Below, in pieces: positions 6,027 through 11,777 of a stretch of 11,777 bases of DNA; position 1 is the stretch's first letter; the number at the start of each line of letters is the position of its first letter. Origin of the DNA: an uncultured Oscillospiraceae bacterium (GTDB lineage Bacteria > Bacillota > Clostridia > Oscillospirales > Oscillospiraceae); contig CAKUPH010000064.1 of the NCBI GenBank assembly GCA_934675115.1, forward strand, positions 1 through 11,777. Direction: 5' to 3'. The notes below the pieces were generated by a model. That model worked only from the letters and a program-made list of their open reading frames with translations. It ran no database searches and was not told the DNA's origin. The position numbers and the translations under genes were made by a program.

Positions 6027-6926
6027 GTGAAGAACAAGGTGCAGGCGGCCATGAAGTACCGGCCCGTCCGGTTCGCGCTGGATATGCTGGACGTGTACTT
6101 CGGCAAACGGGTCAGCCGGGCGTCGGCGGAGCTTGCGTATTTCCTGATCCTTACCTTTTTCCCCATCCTGCTGTGCGTGTCCGTCTTTCTGGGGCGGCTG
6201 GATCTGGACCTGAGCGAGCTGCTGGCCGGGGCGGACAGGATTTTGCCCGGCGGCGTCAATGCCGTTCTGACGGAATATCTCCGATACGTCGAGGCCAGCC
6301 AGTCCCCGGCGCTGTTTTTTGCCGGGGTGATGATGACGGTGCTCCCCGCCTCCGCCGCCGTCCGGGGCCTGATGAACATCATGCACGAGATTTATGGCCG
6401 CGCCACCTTCCGGGGGCTGAGCCAGCTGGTGGCCAGCATTCTGTTCGCCCTGCTGCTGCTGGTGACCATCTATCTGTCCATCGTCGTGGTGGTGACGGGC
6501 AACTGGTTCTTTCATCTGGTGGAGCAGCTGTTCCATCTGGAGAACTTCGCCGAGCGGTTCAACACGTGGCAGTGGCTGAAGTATCTCATCCTGCTGGGGC
6601 TGGTGTTCTTGTTCATCCTGCTCCTCTATAAATTCACCGCGCCGCTGGATAAGCCCCGGCCGCCGGTGGTCATCGGTGCCTTCGCCGCGGCGGTGGCGCT
6701 GGCGGTGGCGTCCGTTATCTTCTCGTGGTTCATGAGCCGGTCCACCAACTACTCGCTGGTGTACGGGTCGCTGGCATCCATGATCATCCTGCTGGTGTGG
6801 CTGTACCTGTGCGGCAACATCCTGATTTTGGGCAACGCGGTGAACTACGTGCTCTACCGGCACCGGCTGGAGAAGATCGCCCTGCCGGAGCCGTCCGCGG
6901 CGACGGAAAAACAGGTGCAGAAATAA
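6027..6926 (+). CDS. YihY/BrkB family inner-membrane protein
   Basis: An integral membrane protein of the YihY/virulence factor BrkB family (once mislabelled ribonuclease BN), whose biochemical role is not settled. The 299 residues hold about six membrane segments, near 36-56, 93-113, 133-157, 184-202, 213-236 and 247-270. Family hallmarks are ASAELAYFLILTFFPILL (32-49), TVLPASAAVRGLMNIMHEIY (104-123) and YGSLASMIILLVWLYLCG (246-263). The tail is short and polar. I chose the GTG at 6027 because AGGGGGG (6013-6019) lies 7 bases before it and the predicted transcription start (about 6000) falls after the alternative ATG at 5997. It follows gpr on the same strand but has its own promoter and a terminator, so it looks monocistronic. 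A link to sporulation is not shown. Confidence 0.9.
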   Translation: MKNKVQAAMKYRPVRFALDMLDVYFGKRVSRASAELAYFLILTFFPILLCVSVFLGRLDLDLSELLAGADRILPGGVNAVLTEYLRYVEASQSPALFFAGVMMTVLPASAAVRGLMNIMHEIYGRATFRGLSQLVASILFALLLLVTIYLSIVVVVTGNWFFHLVEQLFHLENFAERFNTWQWLKYLILLGLVFLFILLLYKFTAPLDKPRPPVVIGAFAAAVALAVASVIFSWFMSRSTNYSLVYGSLASMIILLVWLYLCGNILILGNAVNYVLYRHRLEKIALPEPSAATEKQVQK

Positions 6927-6940
6927 CGCAAAATATGAGG

Positions 6941-6967
6941 AAAGGCGGCCAAATGGCCGCCTTTTTT
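6941..6967 (+). terminator. Terminator of the YihY-family gene
   Basis: The 10-bp perfect stem AAAGGCGGCC (6941-6950) / GGCCGCCTTT (6955-6964) has an AAAT loop and a T-run extending to 6967. It begins 14 bases after the stop codon. Confidence 0.95.
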
Positions 6968-6971
6968 GTAA

Positions 6972-7007
6972 AACCCCCGCCGGGATCACACGATCCCGGC
7001 GGGGGTT
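6972..7007 (-). terminator. Terminator of the lspA-rluD operon
   Basis: A 16-bp perfect stem (6972-6987/6992-7007) with a 4-base loop is followed on the minus strand by TTTTAC. It starts 17 bases beyond the rluD-family stop codon. With the adjacent plus-strand terminator it forms a back-to-back insulator between convergent genes. Confidence 0.9.
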
Positions 7008-7024
7008 CTGCTTTTGATAAGAAA

Positions 7025-7942
7025 TTATTCCAGCCCCAGCCTGGTGAGGACGGCGGTGAACCAGCCGGGCAGAGGGGCTTCCACCGTCATGCGCTCCCCG
7101 GTGGACGGGTGGGTGAAGGTGAGCTGGGCGGCGTGAAGGCACTGGCCCGCCAGACCGGGCCACGGTTTTTTCGCGCCGTACACCGTGTCCCCCAGCAGGG
7201 GGTGGCCGATGGACGCCATGTGGACGCGGATCTGATGGGTGCGGCCCGTCTCCAGACGGCAGGTGATATGGGAATAGCCGTTCCGGCTGTCCACCACCTG
7301 CCAGTGGGTGACGGCGTCCCGGCCCTCCCCGGGGCGGCAGACAGCCATTTTCTTCCGGTCCGTCCGGTGCCGGGCGATGGGGGCATCCACGGTGCCGGAC
7401 TCCTCCCGGAAGCCGCCCACGGCCACGGCGTGGTACAGCCGGAACAGGGAGTGGTCCTGAAGCTGCTCCGCCAGCGCCAGATGGGCACGGTCGTTTTTGG
7501 CGGCGATGATAAGGCCGGAGGTGTCCCGGTCGATGCGGTGGACGATGCCGGGGCGGAGCTGCCCGTTGATGCCGGAGAGGGAATCCTTACAGTGGTAGAG
7601 CAGCGCGTTGACCAGCGTGCCGTCCGGGTGGCCGGGGGCGGGGTGGACCACCATGCCCACCGGCTTGTTGACCACGATGACGTCGTTGTCCTCGTACAAC
7701 ACATCCAGCGGGATGTTCTGGGGGACCACGTCCACCTCCTCCGGCTGGGGAGGGGTGACGGCCAGCACGGCCCCGGCGTCCAGCCGGGCGTTTTTCTTTA
7801 CGGGAACGCCGCAGAGCGTCACCCGGCCCTCCTCCATCCAGCGCTGGGCCGCCGAGCGGGTGAGCCCGTCCACCGCCGCGGCCAGCAGGGCGTCCGCCCG
7901 GCCGGACTCAGGAACGGTCAGCAGGAAGGTCGGTTCCGTCAT
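7025..7942 (-). CDS. RluA/RluD family 23S rRNA pseudouridine synthase
   Basis: This family isomerises specific uridines to pseudouridine in structured RNA; RluD-type members act on 23S rRNA helix 69. The 305-residue protein has an N-terminal S4 RNA-binding domain (about 12-60). The catalytic domain follows, with YEDNDVIVVNKPVGMVVHPA (83-102), HRIDRDTSG (135-143) with catalytic D138, GRTHQIRVHMASIGHPLLGD (233-252) and CLHAAQL (268-274). The start is the ATG at 7942, 7 bases after AAGGAG (7955-7950). An in-frame ATG at 7948 is only 1 base from that site, and longer readings run deep into lspA. It overlaps the 3' end of lspA by 35 bases, implying translational coupling, and is followed by a strong terminator. 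Which uridines it modifies (RluD-like or RluC-like) cannot be decided here. Confidence 0.95.
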   Translation of the reverse strand: MTEPTFLLTVPESGRADALLAAAVDGLTRSAAQRWMEEGRVTLCGVPVKKNARLDAGAVLAVTPPQPEEVDVVPQNIPLDVLYEDNDVIVVNKPVGMVVHPAPGHPDGTLVNALLYHCKDSLSGINGQLRPGIVHRIDRDTSGLIIAAKNDRAHLALAEQLQDHSLFRLYHAVAVGGFREESGTVDAPIARHRTDRKKMAVCRPGEGRDAVTHWQVVDSRNGYSHITCRLETGRTHQIRVHMASIGHPLLGDTVYGAKKPWPGLAGQCLHAAQLTFTHPSTGERMTVEAPLPGWFTAVLTRLGLE

Positions 7943-8408
7943 TGGCATTCTCCTTTTTGGGCTCCAGCTTTTCATAGCCGAACAGGACGTACAGCACCAG
8001 CCACACGCCGCCCACGGTGATGCAGATGTCTGCCACGTTGAACACGGCGAAATCCATGAACAGGATGTTGAACATATCGGTGACGTAGCCGAAGGCGATG
8101 CGGTCGATGAGGTTGCCCGCGCCCCCGGCCAGCACCATCACCGCCGGGACGACCCCCAGCGGGTGCCGCAGGACCTTTTTCCACAGGGCGGCGGCCATGG
8201 CGATCACCACGATGAGGGATACCACGGTGAGGACCCACGTGTGGGCCGCCAGAATGGAGAAGGCCGCGCCGGTATTCCGGACGTAGGTCAGCTCCAGCAC
8301 ATGGGGGATGAAGGGGACGTGCCCGCCGAGGGGAATATTGGCGCGGACCAGATATTTTACGATCTGGTCGGCAACGATGAGGATTATCGCAAGTAAAATA
8401 TACAGCAT
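7908..8408 (-). CDS. lspA: Lipoprotein signal peptidase (signal peptidase II)
   Basis: LspA is an inner-membrane aspartic protease that cuts prolipoprotein signal peptides just before the lipid-modified cysteine. The 166 residues match the family. Visible: DQIVKYLV (14-21); VRNTGAAFS (43-51); AGGAGNLIDRIAFGYVTDMF (94-113) with catalytic D111; and FNVADICI (123-130) with catalytic D127. Four membrane segments fit about 2-22, 56-75, 85-104 and 129-144, followed by a charged tail. I start at the ATG at 8408, which opens directly into the first membrane segment and has AAAGG 8 bases upstream. The reading open to 8558 would add 50 residues without family character. It is first in an operon with the rluD-family gene and divergent from the ger operon, whose GerC is a lipoprotein that would need this enzyme or a paralogue. 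Confidence 0.97.
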   Translation of the reverse strand: MLYILLAIILIVADQIVKYLVRANIPLGGHVPFIPHVLELTYVRNTGAAFSILAAHTWVLTVVSLIVVIAMAAALWKKVLRHPLGVVPAVMVLAGGAGNLIDRIAFGYVTDMFNILFMDFAVFNVADICITVGGVWLVLYVLFGYEKLEPKKENANDGTDLPADRS

Positions 8409-8453
8409 GGAATCAGCCTTTCCGGTCAGCCGGCCCAGAACCGGCGAAATTAC

Positions 8454-8481
8454 AGAATAGTTTACCACATCCGGCGGCCAA
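8454..8481 (-). promoter_or_regulatory. Possible sigma-A promoter of lspA-rluD
   Basis: TTGGCC (8481-8476) and TATTCT (8459-8454) are 16 bases apart, about 45 bases upstream of lspA. Both hexamers deviate from consensus, so this is a tentative call. Confidence 0.4.
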
Positions 8482-8533
8482 CGTCCAGAACATATCCACA
8501 TCCCCGGCGGGCCGGGAAAAATTCCGGCGGCGC

Positions 8534-8562
8534 GCATAGCTGGGAAATTTTCGGGCATACTG
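8534..8562 (+). promoter_or_regulatory. Forespore sigma-G type promoter of the ger operon
   Basis: GCATA (8534-8538) fits the published Bacillus subtilis sigma-G -35 consensus gHATR at every position. CATACTG (8556-8562) fits the -10 CATnHTA except at the last base, and the spacer is 17 bases. Transcription would begin near 8569, just before the gerA ribosome binding site AAAGGGGG (8571-8578). Expression in the forespore is what ger operons need. Confidence 0.7.
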
Positions 8563-8585
8563 CCATGGTGAAAGGGGGCGCGGTC

Positions 8586-10106
8586 ATGGGCCTATTCGGG
8601 GAAAAACAGCGGGAGGTGCCGCCACATCCCCGGCGGGAGCCGCGGTATGACTGCGCCCCCACGGCGGACAATATCGCCGGGGTGTTCGGCGGATGCGCCG
8701 ACTTCAGCCGGCGGACGCTCTACCTCAACAACGACCCGGCGCGGCAGGTGGAGCTGCTGTATATCGCGGGACAGGTGCGCAACGAGCGGGCCTGCGACTA
8801 CGTGCTCCGGCCCATGGAGGAAAACGAGGCCCTCCGGACGGCGGCAGACATGGACGCCGCCTTCGACCTCATGGCCAGGGGCGGGCTGTACGCTCTGTCT
8901 GTGCAGGTGCGGGAGGCGGCGGATCAGGTGATCTTCGACATGATCGACGGCTCGGTGGCGCTGTTTTTCCCGGGAAAGGCGCAGGTGCTCACCCTGTCGG
9001 CGGGGACGGAGGAGAAGCGCTCCGTCTCCGACCCGGAAAATGAGCCGGACGTAAAGGGCGCCCGGGATTCCTTCGTGGAGAACCTGCGGACGAACACCTC
9101 GCTGGTCCGGCGGCGGCTCCGTGCCCCGGAGCTGCGCATCGACGAGGAGATCGTGGGGCGGCAGTCGCTGACGCCGGTGGACGTGCTGTATCTGGAGGGC
9201 ATCGCCGACCCGGCGCTGGTCAGGCAGATCCGGGGGCGGCTGGCGGACATCGACATCGACGCGCTGCTCATGACGGGCAATTTCGAGCAGTATGTGGCCG
9301 GGCAGAGAGGGACGGCCTTCCCCCTCACCGCCTACACCGAGCGGCCCGACCGGTTCTGCGCCGGGCTGGCCGAGGGCCGGGTGGGGATATTGGCCGACGG
9401 CATCCCCATGGGCTGGCTGCTGCCCGCCACGGTGGATCAGTTCTTCCGCACGGGGCAGGACCGGACATGCGGCTGGATGACGGCGGCGGCCCTCTCCGTG
9501 CTGCGGTACGCCTGTATGTTCATCACGCTGTTCCTGCCGGGGCTGTACGTGGGGGCGGTGCTGTTCCACCCGGAGATGATCCCGGTGAAGCTGGCTCTGT
9601 CCATCATCGCGGCCAAGGAAAACGTGCCCTTTCCCACGCTGGCGGAGGTGCTGGCCATGCTGCTGGCCTTTGAGGTATTGCAGGAGGCGGGGCTGCGGCT
9701 GCCGTCCTCCATCGGGCAGACGGTGTCCATTCTGGGCGGGCTGGTGGTGGGCTCCGCGGCGGTGGAGGCCCGGCTGGTCAGCCCGGCGGTGCTGGTGGCG
9801 GTGGCCGTGGCGGGCATCGCCGGGTACACCGCCCCCAGTCAGGACTTTGCCGGGGGACTGCGGATCTGGCGGTTCCTGCTGACGGTGCTGGCCGGGATCG
9901 CGGGGCTGACGGGCCTTGTGCTGGGCTGGGCGGTGCTGGTGCTCCGGCTGGCCCGGCTGGAGAGCTTCGGCGTGGCCTATCTCACGCCCTTCGCCTCCAA
10001 CGCCGGGCGGCAGCGGGAGGGCCACGCGGTGTTCCGGGTGCCTCTGCCGTGGGTCAAGCTCCGGGAGGACTATCTCAACGTGGGCAACAGGAGGAACCAG
10101 CGGTGA
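8586..10106 (+). CDS. Spore germination receptor A subunit (GerA family)
   Basis: GerA proteins are the main membrane subunit of germinant receptors in the spore inner membrane. The 506 residues show the family layout: a soluble N-terminal half (about 1-295) with DPENEPDVKGARDSFVENL (149-167), RTNTSLVRRRLR (168-179) and VLYLEGIADPALV (200-212), then a membrane half. Membrane segments lie near 298-325, 350-366, 376-394, 399-416 and 428-456, with LQEAGLRLPSSIGQTVSILG (365-384) the clearest signature. The C-terminal tail is hydrophilic. The start is the ATG at 8586, 7 bases after AAAGGGGG. An ATG at 8565 precedes the predicted transcription start and has no ribosome binding site. It is first of three overlapping genes, and its stop overlaps the gerC GTG by four bases. 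The germinant cannot be read from the sequence. Confidence 0.95.
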   Translation: MGLFGEKQREVPPHPRREPRYDCAPTADNIAGVFGGCADFSRRTLYLNNDPARQVELLYIAGQVRNERACDYVLRPMEENEALRTAADMDAAFDLMARGGLYALSVQVREAADQVIFDMIDGSVALFFPGKAQVLTLSAGTEEKRSVSDPENEPDVKGARDSFVENLRTNTSLVRRRLRAPELRIDEEIVGRQSLTPVDVLYLEGIADPALVRQIRGRLADIDIDALLMTGNFEQYVAGQRGTAFPLTAYTERPDRFCAGLAEGRVGILADGIPMGWLLPATVDQFFRTGQDRTCGWMTAAALSVLRYACMFITLFLPGLYVGAVLFHPEMIPVKLALSIIAAKENVPFPTLAEVLAMLLAFEVLQEAGLRLPSSIGQTVSILGGLVVGSAAVEARLVSPAVLVAVAVAGIAGYTAPSQDFAGGLRIWRFLLTVLAGIAGLTGLVLGWAVLVLRLARLESFGVAYLTPFASNAGRQREGHAVFRVPLPWVKLREDYLNVGNRRNQR

Positions 10107-10660
10107 AAAAACTCATCTTATACGCGGCGGCACTGGCCCTCCTGTCCGGCTGTGCCCCCAACGCCCGGGAGCCGGACGGCCTTGCGCTGGCGCGGGTGCT
10201 GGGGGTGGACGGCGCAGGGCCGGTGACGCTGACGGCGGTGTGCGGCGGAACGGATCAGGACGGCGGGGCGAGGGGCTCCGCCGACGGGGCAAATCTGGAA
10301 GCGGCCCGACAGGCCCTACCCTGGGCGGGGGAGCGGGAAATGGCGCTGACCAATCTCTCGTACATTATAATAGGAATGGACGCGGACGCGGGGGCGGCTG
10401 CGGCGTGGGTCATGGCGGACCGGGAGCTGAGCCCGTCAGCGGCCATGTGGCTCACGGAGGACGCGGCAGCGCTGCTGGACGGTTCCGGGGACCCAGCAGC
10501 CCGGCTGGAGGTGCTGATGGACAGCGGCGTTTCCGCCCCCACGGCGGCGGAGGTGCTGGCGGCCCTTGAAACCTCCGGCTGGGTGGAATTGCCGGTGCTG
10601 GAGAATGTGGACGGCGAATTGCGGGTGGTCAGGACGGTGCGATGGGAGGAATCGGGATGA
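10103..10660 (+). CDS. Short GerC-type germination lipoprotein
   Basis: GerC subunits are lipid-anchored proteins on the outer face of the spore inner membrane. This one starts at a GTG at 10103, 8 bases after AGGAGG (10089-10094), and overlaps the gerA stop as GTGA. Residues 1-16 are a lipoprotein signal peptide and ALLSGC makes C17 the lipidation site. Next come GLALARVLGVDGAGPVTLTA (26-45), matching the first GerC block, and LTNLSYIIIGMDADAG (82-97), matching the region usually containing a conserved Ile/Gly strand. WVELPVLENVDGELRV (150-165) resembles the start of the second domain. It then ends at 185 residues, about half the usual 370-400, without the C-terminal domain. The next gene starts in its stop codon (ATGA), so this is not a recent frameshift. 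The identification rests on position, lipobox and these blocks. Confidence 0.8.
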   Translation: MKKLILYAAALALLSGCAPNAREPDGLALARVLGVDGAGPVTLTAVCGGTDQDGGARGSADGANLEAARQALPWAGEREMALTNLSYIIIGMDADAGAAAAWVMADRELSPSAAMWLTEDAAALLDGSGDPAARLEVLMDSGVSAPTAAEVLAALETSGWVELPVLENVDGELRVVRTVRWEESG

Positions 10661-11628
10661 ATCGGGGCAGGCTGTCCCTGCGGCAGCTGCTGGTGACGGC
10701 GTTCACCGGCGGACTTGCCCCCGCCGCGGCGGCTGCGGGCCGGAGCTGGCAGGGGACTTTGCTGGCTCTTCCAGTGCTGCTGCTGGCCGGGTGGGGGCTG
10801 TCGGCGCTGGCCCCCCGCTGTGCACGGCTTGAGGGGAAACCGGCGGGGAAAGCTCTGCATATTCTGTATATGGTATGGGGCGCCGCGCTGCTGAGCCGGG
10901 GCCTTGCCCGGTGCGCCGGGCGGGTGGCCCGGGTGGGCGGCTCTGGGGAGAGCGAGCGGGTGTGGCTGGTGCTGCTGCTGGCGGCTCTGCTGATCTGGGC
11001 GGTGAGCGGCAAGCCCGCGGCTTTTTTTCGGGGGGCGGAGATCTTTTATCTTGGCATGGCGGCGGTGGCCGCCGCGCTATTGGTCTGGGGGGCGTTCCGG
11101 GTCCGGCCGGAATACCTCGCCGTCCCGGCAGAAAACATGTGGAGCGGATTTCTGTCGGCCATGGAGACGGGCGGGACGTTTCTGTTCGTCTTACCATATA
11201 TAAACCGCACCGCAGCTGACCCGGAGGGAGTACGGCGGACGGCGGGGTGGCTGGGCGCGCTGGCGCTGATTACGGCGCTGGCCAGCCTTGTAACGGCGGG
11301 GGTGCTCAGCCCGGCGGTGGCGGCGGAGTCAGAGGAGCCGTTTTTTCTGATGACGGCCACGCTGGGCCGGTCGGCCCGGATCGAGGGACTGGCGTCCGCC
11401 CTGTGGCTGCTGGCGGACGTGACATACCTCGGTCTGCTGGCGGAGTGCTGGAATCTGCGGGAATCGGGGCGGAGCCTCGGACCGGCAATATGCGTGTGCG
11501 TCGGCGTTGTGCTGATTTTTCTGGGAGTGCCGGAGGGGCTCCCGGCGGTTTTCTGGGGCGCGGGAACGGCGGCGGTGGCCGCGGCGACGGCGCTGATCCT
11601 GCTATTGGCGGATAAAAATAGTGGGTAG
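10657..11628 (+). CDS. Spore germination receptor B subunit (GerB family permease)
   Basis: GerB proteins resemble amino acid/polyamine permeases and are thought to bind the germinant within the spore inner membrane. The 323 residues contain about nine or ten hydrophobic segments (near 10-28, 32-52, 66-86, 102-118, 128-147, 172-182, 198-218, 243-262, 275-291 and 296-317). Family-like blocks are KPAAFFRGAEIFYLG (119-133), SEEPFFLMTATLGRSARIEG (225-244) and the following W250. The protein is somewhat shorter than the usual 360 or so. The start is the ATG at 10657, with GGGAGGA (10644-10650) 6 bases before it, overlapping the gerC stop as ATGA. An ATG at 10642 overlaps that site and is rejected. 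It is last in the operon, giving the order A-C-B rather than A-B-C. No terminator is seen after it. Confidence 0.88.
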   Translation: MNRGRLSLRQLLVTAFTGGLAPAAAAAGRSWQGTLLALPVLLLAGWGLSALAPRCARLEGKPAGKALHILYMVWGAALLSRGLARCAGRVARVGGSGESERVWLVLLLAALLIWAVSGKPAAFFRGAEIFYLGMAAVAAALLVWGAFRVRPEYLAVPAENMWSGFLSAMETGGTFLFVLPYINRTAADPEGVRRTAGWLGALALITALASLVTAGVLSPAVAAESEEPFFLMTATLGRSARIEGLASALWLLADVTYLGLLAECWNLRESGRSLGPAICVCVGVVLIFLGVPEGLPAVFWGAGTAAVAAATALILLLADKNSG

Positions 11629-11703
11629 TTAGGGAGAGACAACCAAGATGTTGTGGGTGCCGCGGCCCGGCGAAAAAAAGCGAAGAAAAAACGTAAAAAA
11701 GTG

Positions 11704-11732
11704 TTGACAAAGTGCCGCTGGTTTGGTATATT
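11704..11732 (+). promoter_or_regulatory. Strong sigma-A promoter for an off-window gene
   Basis: A consensus -35 TTGACA (11704-11709), a 17-base spacer and -10 TATATT (11727-11732) are preceded by A-tracts at 11673-11679, 11686-11691 and 11695-11700. Their spacing is near one helical turn, like an UP element. Transcription would start near 11739 and no start codon with a ribosome binding site appears before the window ends. The strength and the GCGAAAGC mini-hairpin (about 11767-11774) would suit a stable RNA operon or a structured leader, but this is a guess. Confidence 0.8.
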
Positions 11733-11777
11733 AACTGAGCGCCTGACGGGCGGGACAAAAAGTGAGCGAAAGCGAGC

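Noticed and set aside
6725..8020. 431-residue plus-strand and 5871-7163 minus-strand open frames
   Set aside because: Both cross two strong terminators and overlap well-supported genes in other frames; compositions are typical of shadow frames.
8565..8585. ATG at 8565 as the start of gerA
   Set aside because: It overlaps the end of the sigma-G promoter and has no Shine-Dalgarno site; ATG at 8586 has AAAGGGGG at 7 bases.
8592..10025. 477-residue minus-strand open frame
   Set aside because: It is the antisense shadow of gerA, with a His/Gln/Arg/Pro-rich composition and no recognisable domain.
10103..10660. gerC as a frameshifted pseudogene
   Set aside because: gerB starts in its stop codon with a correctly placed ribosome binding site, so there is no remaining sequence for a lost C-terminal domain.
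1..11777. CRISPR array, insertion sequence, prophage or tRNA gene
   Set aside because: No regularly spaced direct repeats, transposase or integrase motifs, or tRNA cloverleaf could be found on either strand by eye.

Overview
The window reads as chromosomal core DNA of an endospore-forming, GC-rich member of the Clostridia. Oscillospiraceae (relatives of Flavonifractor or Oscillibacter) is my best guess from composition and protein style; this is an inference, not a database result. The sporulation and germination genes (gpr and a ger operon) and the T-box-controlled ileS are typical of Bacillota. No transposase, integrase, phage gene, rRNA, tRNA or CRISPR array is visible.

Layout, left to right. 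Positions 1-288 hold no gene but are almost completely folded into perfect hairpins, ending at a terminator (289-323) that also closes the leftward ileS. The minus strand then carries, read right to left, rpsT (ribosomal protein S20, TTG start), a terminator, a threonine aldolase, a sigma-A promoter, an isoleucine T-box leader and ileS. On the plus strand, divergent from rpsT, come gpr (spore germination protease) and a YihY/BrkB-type membrane protein with its own promoter. A pair of back-to-back terminators (6941-7007) separates these from the leftward lspA-rluD operon (lipoprotein signal peptidase and RluD-type pseudouridine synthase), whose two genes overlap. Divergent from lspA is a three-gene germinant-receptor operon in the order gerA-gerC-gerB, joined by 4-base overlaps and preceded by a close match to a forespore sigma-G promoter. 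The window ends with a strong sigma-A promoter (11704-11732) behind phased A-tracts; the gene it drives is outside.

How the genes work together. One set is housekeeping translation and envelope work: IleRS, S20, rRNA pseudouridylation and lipoprotein processing. The other is the spore cycle: GPR degrades the DNA-binding SASPs after germination is triggered, and GerA/B/C form the inner-membrane receptor complex that senses germinants. The GerC lipoprotein needs lipoprotein processing, and lspA lies next door, but that may be coincidence.

The most unusual items are the hairpin array at 1-288, the half-length GerC in an A-C-B operon, the readable sigma-G promoter, the HMGT version of the IleRS HIGH motif, and the TTG start of rpsT. 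I found no clear evidence of a wholly new multi-gene system. The hairpin region is the best candidate for something undescribed.
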